Assembly (NCBI GenBank): GCA_026394745.1
Contig: JAPKXP010000192.1
Coordinates: 1 to 5,377, forward strand
Reading direction: 5' to 3'
DNA: 5,377 nucleotides
DNA from: Candidatus Altarchaeota archaeon
GTDB lineage: Archaea > Altiarchaeota > Altiarchaeia > IMC4 > SCGC-AAA252-I15
Position 1 is the stretch's first letter. Every line of letters begins with the position of its first letter. The translations under genes were made by a program, and so were the position numbers. Below, in pieces: positions 1 through 5,233 of the stretch. The notes beneath the pieces were generated by a model. The model was not told the origin of the DNA and searched no databases. It was given only the letters and a program-made list of their open reading frames with translations.

Positions 1-490
1 CTGGAATGTGTATTAACGGAGCCTTCTTAGTCTTCACTCTCACGCTGTTACGAACCCTCTCGACTATGGGCTTAAGGTCTGCTGCCGGAGGCACAGGCTG
101 CGGCATCTTCCCCCTCGGAGCGAGGACGATACCCCACCCCTTACCTATTGCAGTCATGAGGTCAGCTTGAGCGATGAAGGCGTAGCAGTCTTTAGCTATC
201 CTGCGCATCTTCCTCCTGTTCTTGGCTAGTTCCTCAAGCTCGCCCTTGCCGTAAACGTGCTTGGAGACTTCCTTAGCCCTAACGTTCATGTCCCCGTCAG
301 CGAAGAATCCTATCTCGACTTTCTTGCCCCTGCCCTTCGGCAAGACAACGTTGAGGTTCAACTTGTACTTTGAGTCCTCCACGTCTATGCCAGTGAAGTT
401 TATCGTCAAATCAACAGTCTGCTTGAAACTCTTCTTTCCTTTAGCGTCAAGCAACTCCTTAACCTTTTTTATTACAGCTTCCTTCTCCAT
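1..490 (-). CDS. rpl1: Large-subunit ribosomal protein uL1, archaeal type (3' end cut by window edge)
   Basis: Ribosomal protein uL1 forms the mobile L1 stalk of the 50S subunit on 23S rRNA and, in bacteria and archaea, can also bind its own mRNA as a repressor. The visible 163 codons start MEKEAVIKKV and contain the basic segment KNRRKMRRIAKDCYAF (about 90-105) and the hallmark APRGKMPQPVPP (124-135), close to the archaeal consensus. Archaeal L1 is about 210-220 residues, so roughly the last 50 lie beyond position 1. The ATG at 490 is preceded by GGAGG (501-497) with six bases between, the same spacing as rpl11. The gene follows rpl11 after 78 nt, as in the common archaeal L11-L1-L10-L12 order, and the spacer holds its own TATA-like box and a probable L1-binding hairpin. 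I see no damage. Family assignment is secure. Confidence 0.97.
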   Translation of the reverse strand, partial: MEKEAVIKKVKELLDAKGKKSFKQTVDLTINFTGIDVEDSKYKLNLNVVLPKGRGKKVEIGFFADGDMNVRAKEVSKHVYGKGELEELAKNRRKMRRIAKDCYAFIAQADLMTAIGKGWGIVLAPRGKMPQPVPPAADLKPIVERVRNSVRVKTKKAPLIHIP

Positions 491-494
491 TGTG

Positions 495-530
495 TCCCTC
501 CTACCCACGAAGGCGGGTAGTTTGACGGGA
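495..530 (-). promoter_or_regulatory. Probable L1 autoregulatory site in the rpl1 mRNA leader
   Basis: Read on the minus strand, bases 520-513 (CTACCCGC) pair with 508-501 (GTGGGTAG) through eight pairs, one of them G-U, closed by a CTTC loop (512-509). Outside this, 530-527 (TCCC) pairs with 498-495 (GGGA). Between the helices lies an asymmetric internal loop, GTCAAA (526-521) against GA (500-499). Two helices joined by such a loop are the known shape of the L1 recognition motif in 23S rRNA and in archaeal L1 mRNAs. As I recall it, the Methanococcus site has GA opposite GAGAAA with flanking AG/GG and CC/CU, and the same flanks are present here. The rpl1 SD (501-497) is wholly inside the fold, so bound L1 would block initiation. 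The pairing is seen directly; the L1-binding role is inferred from motif and position. Confidence 0.72.
497..501 (-). promoter_or_regulatory. Ribosome-binding site of rpl1 (GGAGG)
   Basis: GGAGG lies six bases before the ATG at 490. Its first base is in the upper helix, GA is in the internal loop and the last two G are in the lower helix of the predicted L1-binding fold, so ribosome access and fold formation exclude each other. Confidence 0.85.
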
Positions 531-559
531 AATTCGTTTTAAACTATACGATGTCCGGC

Positions 560-568
560 TTTATAAAT
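560..568 (-). promoter_or_regulatory. TATA-like box of a probable rpl1 promoter
   Basis: ATTTATAAA on the minus strand directly follows the rpl11 stop codon (571-569), with purine-rich AGGAGTAG just upstream where a BRE would sit. With the usual archaeal spacing of about 25 bases, transcription would begin near 535-538. That gives a leader of roughly 45 nt made almost entirely of the predicted L1-binding element. This would uncouple rpl1 from rpl11. The box is seen; its use and the start point are inferred. Confidence 0.55.
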
Positions 569-1048
569 CTACTCCTTAATCCTGGAGTCGTGCTTGCCTG
601 CCTTAATCTCGGCAATCATCTCCCTAGGTGTCTTACCCTCGACGGTTATGCCAAGGCTCTGGCAGACGCCTATCGTCTCTGTGACGGCGGCCTTAAGGCT
701 GTTCGCGAGCATCGCGTCGCGCTTCATGTTCACGACCTTTATCACCTGCTCGATGGACATGTCGCCTACCGGCGTCTTGTCTTTAGCGCCCCTTTCGACT
801 CCAAGCTCCTTCAAAAGCAGCGCTGAAGTTGGGGGGGTGCCGACCTTAATCTCGAAGCTTCTCGTGCTCGTGTCGACCACTACCTCGACAGGCACCTTCA
901 TGCCATTGAACGAGGCGGTCTTCTTATTGATTTCCTCAACGACCTTTCCGGTGTTGACGCCCAAGGGTCCGAGGGCTGGTCCAAGCGGCGGCCCGGCTGT
1001 AGCAGATCCACCGTCAACAAGCAATTTAACCGACTCAGTCTTTTTCAT
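569..1048 (-). CDS. rpl11: Large-subunit ribosomal protein uL11, archaeal type
   Basis: uL11 binds the GTPase-associated region of 23S rRNA at the base of the P-stalk and helps translation factors act. The 159-residue product is full length for archaea. The N-terminal domain carries the proline/glycine-rich run AGPPLGPALGPLGVN (residues 18-32), the factor- and thiostrepton-associated surface. The C-terminal rRNA-binding domain follows (about 72-147), with TPPTSALLLKELGV and MSIEQVIKVVNMK. I choose ATG at 1048 rather than the in-frame GTG at 1054: GGAGG (1059-1055) lies six bases before the ATG but touches the GTG. The start overlaps the spt5 end by 14 nt, so translation is probably coupled. 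No anomalies seen. Confidence 0.97.
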   Translation of the reverse strand: MKKTESVKLLVDGGSATAGPPLGPALGPLGVNTGKVVEEINKKTASFNGMKVPVEVVVDTSTRSFEIKVGTPPTSALLLKELGVERGAKDKTPVGDMSIEQVIKVVNMKRDAMLANSLKAAVTETIGVCQSLGITVEGKTPREMIAEIKAGKHDSRIKE

Positions 1049-1550
1049 TTTCACCCTCCGACTCCTCTCTCCTCAGTATCTTGATGTCGTCCCCCCTCAC
1101 TATGACGGGAATTGGGACGGCAGCCTCTATGAGCTCGACGGTAATCTCGTTCTTGTCCTTGTCAATCTTCGCTACCCGAGCCTTCTCGGACTTGAACGGC
1201 CCTGCGATAAGCTCCACGAGGTCGCCTCTGTTAATCTCGGCAACGATTGGCGTAGGCTTCAAAGTCTTCTCCAAGTCCTTTATGTCTATCACGCCTGCAG
1301 AATCCAGGTTGCCTTTCTCCTTCAGAATCAAGCCCCGCGTCTTCGGAACTTCCCTTGCGATGTCTTCGACGACGCCCGGGCTGTTCGCCTCGACTAGCAC
1401 GTAGCCTTTCAGGCCTGTGGTGTACAATACCCCGTACATTTCACCACCCTCAGCCTCAATCTCCTTCTTCCGGCGCAGTGACTCGCGGTATATAAGCTCC
1501 GCTACCACCCTCTCCTGACCTGCAGTTGCTTTGACAGCGTAGATTGCCAT
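1035..1550 (-). CDS. spt5: Transcription elongation factor Spt5 (NusG family), archaeal
   Basis: Archaeal Spt5 binds the RNA polymerase clamp, usually with Spt4, and closes the cleft for processive elongation. The 171-residue product has an N-terminal NGN domain (about 1-90, starting MAIYAVKATAGQE, with GLKGYVLVEA at 46-55). A single KOW domain follows (about 108-158): RGDLVELIAGPFKSEKARV, then the typical EAAVPIPV. It ends in a short charged tail, REESEGENEKD (161-171), longer than in many archaeal Spt5 proteins of about 150 residues; the DNA of this tail also carries the rpl11 SD and start. The gene starts six bases after the secE stop and has no SD in the register used by its neighbours, so re-initiation after secE is likely. 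The secE-spt5-rpl11 order is standard in archaea. Confidence 0.96.
   Translation of the reverse strand: MAIYAVKATAGQERVVAELIYRESLRRKKEIEAEGGEMYGVLYTTGLKGYVLVEANSPGVVEDIAREVPKTRGLILKEKGNLDSAGVIDIKDLEKTLKPTPIVAEINRGDLVELIAGPFKSEKARVAKIDKDKNEITVELIEAAVPIPVIVRGDDIKILRREESEGENEKD
1055..1059 (-). promoter_or_regulatory. Ribosome-binding site deciding the rpl11 start (GGAGG)
   Basis: GGAGG sits within the last codons of spt5. It is six bases from the ATG at 1048 and zero bases from the GTG at 1054. The same six-base spacing at rpl1 makes ATG the likely start. Confidence 0.85.
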
Positions 1551-1556
1551 TTTGTC

Positions 1557-1727
1557 TTAAGATAATATCCTTGAGATTAAAAAGATGATGAAACCCACCA
1601 GACCAATCAAAACGATGCCAACGCTCGTTATTTTAATGGTCTCCGAGAACTCGCTCCACTTCGGCTTCCTAGTCAAGCGCAGTATCCTGCGTGTTTCCGT
1701 AAATGCCTTAAAGACGTTTAAATTCAT
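1557..1727 (-). CDS. secE: Protein translocase subunit SecE (Sec61-gamma)
   Basis: SecE clamps the two halves of the SecY channel in the membrane. This 56-residue protein begins MNLNVFKAFTETRRILRL. It has an amphipathic segment with the conserved RKPKWSEFSETIKIT (about 20-34), then one transmembrane helix rich in I, L, V and G (about 36-54), ending SRILS. That is the Sec61-gamma layout and a normal archaeal length. Two ATGs are adjacent (1730 and 1727). An in-frame TGA at 1733-1731 rules out any longer start. GGTGA (1735-1731) fits the second ATG in the SD register of rpl1 and rpl11. The gene follows ftsZ by 18 nt and precedes spt5 by six. Its family and place between ftsZ and spt5 agree. Confidence 0.95.
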   Translation of the reverse strand: MNLNVFKAFTETRRILRLTRKPKWSEFSETIKITSVGIVLIGLVGFIIFLISRILS

Positions 1728-1745
1728 CATTCACCACACAACCAT

Positions 1746-2885
1746 CTATAGTGACTTCAGGCCGATATCCATCGCATCCCCGGAAGCCTTCTCTATCTTC
1801 TCCTCCAACTCTTCCTCGTAACCGGGTATGCTTACTCCAGCGATTATAATCAGAGTCTTGATTATGTTCCTGTCAAGGCTTTCATCGATCTGGGCACCCC
1901 ATATTATCTCGGCTTCAGGGCTAATCCTTTCGGAGACTATCCTCACGATTTCCTCAGCCTCCTCGAGTGTCATGTCCCTGCTGCCTATGATGTTGATTAA
2001 CGCGCCATTCGCGTTCTCCACGTTAGTGTCGAGCAATGGCGAAGTAAGCGCCTTCTCCACTGACTCTCTTGCTCTAGACTCCATTGAAGTGTCCTTGCTC
2101 GATGAGCCGAGTCCTATCATGGCTGTGCCGCCGTCCTTCATTATGGCCCGCACGTCCGCAAAGTCTAGGTTGACGAGCCCTGGCTTGGTGACGAGTTCCG
2201 TAATGCCCTTCACGCTGTTCGACAACAACTCGTCTGCGACCTTGAATGCCGCGTTCAACGGCAGGTTCGGAGCGATGTCAAGCAGCCTGTCGTTGGGTAT
2301 GACTATGACCGTGTCGGCGTACTTCCTCAGCTTCTTTAAGCCGCGGAGCGCGTTCGCAGCCCTAACCTTGCCCTCCACGCTGAAGGGTAGAGTCACTATG
2401 CCTATCGTCAAGGCCTCCTGGTCTTTAGCGACTTCAGCAACCACCGGCGCCGCGCCGGTTCCTGTGCCGCCTCCTAGGCCGCACGTTATGAAAACGAGGT
2501 CAGCCCCGTCAAGAGCCTTAGAAATCTTTTCTATGTCGGCTTCAGCGCACTGTTCGCCGACTTCAGGGTCGTTTCCTGCGCCTACGCCCCCAGTAATGCT
2601 TGTTCCCACGAGAATCTTAGTCTGCGCCTTAGAGTAAAGCAAGTGCAGTGCGTCGGTGTTCAAGGCGATTACTTCCCCGCCTTCAACGCCCATCTCCAAG
2701 AGCCTGTCTATCGTGTTGCTGCCTGCTCCGCCACAACCAACAACCTTTATGGAGGTCTTTATGCTCTCCACAATCCTCCGGAGCTCCTCGTCTGTGTCAG
2801 ACAGGGTCTTCGGCGGCGGCTGCGGGGGCTTCCCTTTTTGCTCTACGCTGGCCTTGTGCATCGCCTCGCGGACTATGGATTCCAT
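1746..2885 (-). CDS. ftsZ: Cell division GTPase FtsZ (archaeal FtsZ1 type)
   Basis: FtsZ polymerises with GTP into the mid-cell division ring. The 379-residue protein has a 44-residue N-terminal extension with a proline stretch (KGKPPQPPPK, 17-26), then the nucleotide-binding domain: VVGCGGAGSNT (48-58), NTDA (76-79), the tubulin signature GGGTGTG (138-144) and IPNDRL (196-201). The T7 loop NLDFAD (239-244) supplies the catalytic Asp residues (D241, D244), so GTPase activity should be intact. The C-terminal domain includes LINIIGSRDMTLEEAEE (296-312) and IIWGAQID (327-334). A short acidic linker ends in GLKSL, which resembles the GIPKI-like tail of other archaeal FtsZ1 proteins and may bind SepF (inference). 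It is FtsZ rather than CetZ by the T7 loop and the SecE-Spt5 context. No SD stands before ATG 2885, so the mRNA may have a short leader. Confidence 0.97.
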   Translation of the reverse strand: MESIVREAMHKASVEQKGKPPQPPPKTLSDTDEELRRIVESIKTSIKVVGCGGAGSNTIDRLLEMGVEGGEVIALNTDALHLLYSKAQTKILVGTSITGGVGAGNDPEVGEQCAEADIEKISKALDGADLVFITCGLGGGTGTGAAPVVAEVAKDQEALTIGIVTLPFSVEGKVRAANALRGLKKLRKYADTVIVIPNDRLLDIAPNLPLNAAFKVADELLSNSVKGITELVTKPGLVNLDFADVRAIMKDGGTAMIGLGSSSKDTSMESRARESVEKALTSPLLDTNVENANGALINIIGSRDMTLEEAEEIVRIVSERISPEAEIIWGAQIDESLDRNIIKTLIIIAGVSIPGYEEELEEKIEKASGDAMDIGLKSL

Positions 2886-2899
2886 CCTAAAGTAGACAA

Positions 2900-2918
2900 T
2901 AAGCCCTAAAGGGCCTTA
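2900..2918 (-). repeat. Short inverted repeat in the ftsZ upstream region
   Basis: On the minus strand TAAGGCCCTTTAGGGCTTA can fold into seven pairs (TAAG/CTTA and CCC/GGG) with one bulged G and a TTTA loop. CTTTAGG inside it (2911-2905) recurs at 2892-2886, touching the ftsZ ATG. It could be an operator, a leader hairpin, or chance; no U-tract follows, so a classical terminator is unlikely. Confidence 0.35.
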
Positions 2919-2924
2919 AATTTC

Positions 2925-2932
2925 ATATATAA
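2925..2932 (-). promoter_or_regulatory. Second TATA-like box before ftsZ
   Basis: TTATATAT on the minus strand would place a transcript start near 2903, about 18 nt before the ftsZ ATG. A short leader would suit the lack of an SD. The 73-nt spacer 2886-2958 is AT-rich, unlike the flanking genes, which supports a promoter somewhere in it for the ftsZ-secE-spt5-rpl11 run. Confidence 0.45.
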
Positions 2933-2945
2933 TAGCAATTTACGG

Positions 2946-2954
2946 TTTATAAAA
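2946..2954 (-). promoter_or_regulatory. Upstream TATA-like box before ftsZ
   Basis: TTTTATAAA on the minus strand lies just after the porB stop. At normal spacing it would start transcription near 2924, giving a leader of about 38 nt that includes the inverted repeat at 2900-2918. It competes with the second box at 2925-2932; only mapping of transcript ends could choose between them. Confidence 0.4.
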
Positions 2955-2958
2955 CAAC

Positions 2959-3755
2959 TCAGAAGCCCTTGTCGCCGTAGTCCTTAAGGCGGTCTATGGT
3001 GGCCTTTACGTCGTCTTGAATCTTCTTGAGTGCCGCCTCGTTCCTCTCTGGCTTCAGGAGGTGCCTGTACCTGCCCTGCATGTTCAGGTACTCCTCGACC
3101 GGCTTCAGGCTGCTCGAGTCCTTGGGCATGTTCAGGACGTGTTTCCCGTCTATTATCTCGTAGAGCGGGAAGATTCCCGTTTCAACAGCCAGTTTGGCTA
3201 TCTTGACTGTGACTGACGGTTCTATGCGCCATCCTGGGACGCAGGGGCTGAACACGTTCAGGAATGTGGGGCCTTTAGTCTCAACTGCCTTCTTGACCTT
3301 CCTTATGAAGTCGGCGTGGTATCCGATTGATGCTGTGGCAAGGTACGGGGAGCAGTGGGCTGCGAGAATGTGCATCAAATCCTTTTTCTTTTCTTCTTTC
3401 CCGACTGTTACCTTTCCTGCTGGAGACGTGGTTGTTGAAGCGCCGTAGGGTGTCGCTCCGCTCCTCTGTATCCCCGTGTTCATGTAGGCTTCGTTGTCTG
3501 TGCAGATGTAGGTTATGTCGTGGCCGCGCTCGAACGTTCAGGAAACTCGAACGCGCCGTGCACCCAAGGGAGCCTCCATGCGGTTTCAGGATATGGCGTG
3601 CTGACTACTTCCATGCAGCCCGTGCACTGGACTATTATCGCGTTCTTTCCGACGGCTTTCATGGCAAGCCTTAAGGCTAAGGCTTCACCGCATCCGGCGC
3701 AGGCGCGGTGCCCTCTTGCGAAATACTCTGTGTCGTCTAGTCCTAGTGTAGCCAT
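2959..3755 (-). pseudogene. porB: Pyruvate:ferredoxin oxidoreductase beta subunit, with internal deletion and frame change
   Basis: The beta subunit of POR binds thiamine diphosphate and the proximal [4Fe-4S] cluster. From ATG 3755 the frame reads normally for about 71 residues, with RACAGCGEA (C19, C22), QCTGC (C44, C47), TPYPETAW and WVHGAFEF, then runs out at TAA 3515-3513. The 3' part is in another frame, recognisable from ERGHDITYICTDNEAYMNTG (3531 on) to GDKGF at 2959, including SPCVPGW with a likely cluster Cys. Missing is the stretch of roughly 40-45 residues that in POR beta subunits links FEN to the ERGH segment and carries GDGGT, the Mg/thiamine-diphosphate motif. Since 3755 and 3483 differ by 272, the net loss is 3n+1 bases. 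Either a recent inactivating deletion or an assembly error; both flanks are otherwise well conserved. The start abuts the porA stop and has GGATG at the SD position. A shorter product from Met 3483 would lack the active site. Confidence 0.88.
3529..3553. repeat. 8-bp direct repeats at the porB break
   Basis: CTCGAACG (plus strand) occurs at 3529-3536 and 3546-3553, with TTCAGGAAA between. On the coding strand the first-read copy encodes the FE of HGAFEF and the second the FE before RGHD. The break therefore lies between two short identical words, with about 11 bases that fit neither flank of the family. Such short repeats are typical of deletion endpoints and of assembly misjoins. Confidence 0.7.
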
Positions 3756-4931
3756 TTAGAACATCCACTCCTCCTTTTTGCCCTCGCTTTTCTGAGTCAT
3801 CTCTATGATTTTCTTTACGTGGTCTAAGAGGACGTCTCTGCCTCCGAGGCCGACTATGAAGTTTCTCAGTTCGGCGTTAGTCTGCTTCATCTCGTAGAGC
3901 GTGGAGGCGATTTCCTGGTATAATGCTCCTCCGGAACCCATCGAGATTGCCTTCTCTATGACTGCGACCTTCTTCGCATTCTTCAGCTTTTCTGCTATGA
4001 CCTTCTTCGGGAAAGGCCGATAAGTGATTATCTTGAGTAGTCCGACCTTCACTCCATTCTCCCTTACGGAGTCGATGACGTCCTTTATCGTCCCGCACAC
4101 GGAGCCCATGGCAACCAAAACTATCTCGGCATCCTGCATCCTATACTCTTCGACGTGGTAGTACTTATCAGGGCGCGAATTCTTTATCGCTGCCGGGAAG
4201 TTCTTGTTGAAATCGTTGTATACGTCTTCGATGACCTTCAGCGACTTGTTCATGGCGTCGTGCAGGTCGTAGCGGAATTCCATGTAGTGCGATGGGAATC
4301 CTATTGGCCCCTGCGTCAGCGGCTGCTCCGGGTCGAGTATCGCGTGAGTCGGCTTGTATTCAGGCAGGAACGCGTCCACCCTGCTCTGCTCGACGATGTC
4401 GACCGGCTCGTACACGTGGCTTAACGTGAACCCGTCCAAGCACACCATCGACGGGAGCAGAACGTCCTTGTGCTCTGAAATCTTGCCCTGCATTAAGGTA
4501 AGGTCATAGCTCTCCTGCCCCGTCTCGCCGTAAAGCTGAATCCATCCGGCGTCCCTGACGGACATGCTGTCCTGCTGGTCGTTCCAGATGTTGATTGGCG
4601 CTGACAAGGCCCTGTTGACGTTAGTCATCAAGACAGGAAGCCTCATCCCTGCGATAATGTAGAGTATCTCGTTCATCAAGGCAAGGCCCTGAGACGAAGT
4701 CGACGTGTAAGAGCGTACTCCAGTCGCCGAGGCGCCAAGGCACGCGCTTATCGCACCGAACTCGGACTCAGCCCTGATGTATTCCGACTTTATCTCCCCG
4801 TTGGCCACGAACTCGGACAGCCTCTCGACTATGTGAGTCTGCGGCGTAATCGGGTAAGCCGCAATCACCGCCGGCTTAATCTGCTTCACAGCCTCCGCAA
4901 TGGCGTGCGACGCCTCCATGACATGTTTCAT
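3756..4931 (-). CDS. porA: Pyruvate:ferredoxin oxidoreductase alpha subunit
   Basis: The alpha subunit pairs with beta to form the thiamine-diphosphate active site that cleaves pyruvate. The 391-residue product matches the family length. Domain I holds YPITPQT (26-32), which lines the cofactor and substrate site, and RAESEF (53-58) with the conserved Glu that activates the cofactor. Next come the TSTSSQGL loop (76-83) and APINIWNDQQDSM (111-123) followed by RDAGWIQLY, which favours pyruvate over other 2-oxoacid enzymes. The C-terminal domain (about 245-391) has VLVAMGSVCGTIKDV and ITYRPFP. The ATG at 4931 overlaps the porD TGA as ATGA, so I prefer it to the longer in-frame start at 4982, which would run 52 nt into porD. 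No SD; coupled translation is likely. The gene looks intact although the flanking porB and porD do not. Confidence 0.95.
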   Translation of the reverse strand: MKHVMEASHAIAEAVKQIKPAVIAAYPITPQTHIVERLSEFVANGEIKSEYIRAESEFGAISACLGASATGVRSYTSTSSQGLALMNEILYIIAGMRLPVLMTNVNRALSAPINIWNDQQDSMSVRDAGWIQLYGETGQESYDLTLMQGKISEHKDVLLPSMVCLDGFTLSHVYEPVDIVEQSRVDAFLPEYKPTHAILDPEQPLTQGPIGFPSHYMEFRYDLHDAMNKSLKVIEDVYNDFNKNFPAAIKNSRPDKYYHVEEYRMQDAEIVLVAMGSVCGTIKDVIDSVRENGVKVGLLKIITYRPFPKKVIAEKLKNAKKVAVIEKAISMGSGGALYQEIASTLYEMKQTNAELRNFIVGLGGRDVLLDHVKKIIEMTQKSEGKKEEWMF

Positions 4932-5233
4932 TTCTCTTCTGCTACCATCGTAATGCACTTGACAGGGCACACGTCGGCGCATATGCCGCAGCCCTTGCAG
5001 TAGTCTAAAACGACGTCGTACTTGCCGTCCTTGTCCTTGAACCTGGAAGCGTCAGGGCGGTAAACCCAGCATATGCCGCAGCCCGTACACTTCGCATGGT
5101 CGGTTACAGGGCGCATCGCCCTCCAGCCGCCAGTCTTGTTTTTTTCCGTGGAGCCGTCGCTCGCAAGAACCGCGCCTGTCGTTATCTCGACCTTCCCGAC
5201 CTTCTTCTTGATTTTACTCAAATCGACTCTCAT
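4928..5233 (-). CDS. porD: Pyruvate:ferredoxin oxidoreductase delta subunit, ferredoxin-like, with one cluster Cys replaced
   Basis: PorD is the small 2[4Fe-4S] subunit that carries electrons from the active site to external ferredoxin. The 101-residue product has an N-terminal region with TGGWRAMRPV (34-43), typical of POR/VOR delta subunits, and then two ferredoxin motifs. The first reads CTGCGICWVYRP: C49, C52, C55, but Arg59 where the family has Cys before Pro. The second, CKGCGICADVCP, is complete (C79, C82, C85, C89). In such folds the fourth Cys of one motif serves the other cluster, so cluster II should lack a ligand. The Arg codon is CGC (5059-5057); TGC would differ by one base. It lies between porG (ATGA overlap) and porA (ATGA overlap). 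A lone ferredoxin is excluded by the N-terminal region and the context. Confidence 0.93.
   Translation of the reverse strand: MRVDLSKIKKKVGKVEITTGAVLASDGSTEKNKTGGWRAMRPVTDHAKCTGCGICWVYRPDASRFKDKDGKYDVVLDYCKGCGICADVCPVKCITMVAEEK

Noticed and set aside
501..520. Hairpin before rpl1 as an intrinsic terminator of rpl11
   Set aside because: It is followed by GA-rich SD sequence and the rpl1 start rather than a U-tract, and the extra lower helix and asymmetric loop fit an L1 site better.
1049..1054. GTG start of rpl11 at 1054
   Set aside because: The SD would touch the start codon; ATG at 1048 has the same six-base spacing as rpl1.
594..1397. Long plus-strand open frame opposite rpl11 and spt5
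   Set aside because: It is antisense to two firmly identified ribosomal and transcription genes; its translation shows no family features and mirrors the codon pattern of the real genes.
1828..2637. 269-codon plus-strand open frame opposite ftsZ
   Set aside because: Antisense shadow of a strongly conserved gene; the Ser/Ala/Pro-rich translation is what reading ftsZ backwards gives.
3513..3555. Programmed ribosomal frameshift joining the two porB parts
   Set aside because: A frameshift would not restore the codons of the cofactor-binding segment, which are absent from the DNA; the 3' frame is also closed by TGA at 3540-3538 right at the junction.
4932..4982. Longer porA start (17 extra residues, MRRRVPCQV...)
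   Set aside because: It would run 52 nt into porD, adds residues unlike the family N-terminus, and ATG 4931 forms the same ATGA overlap seen at porG/porD.
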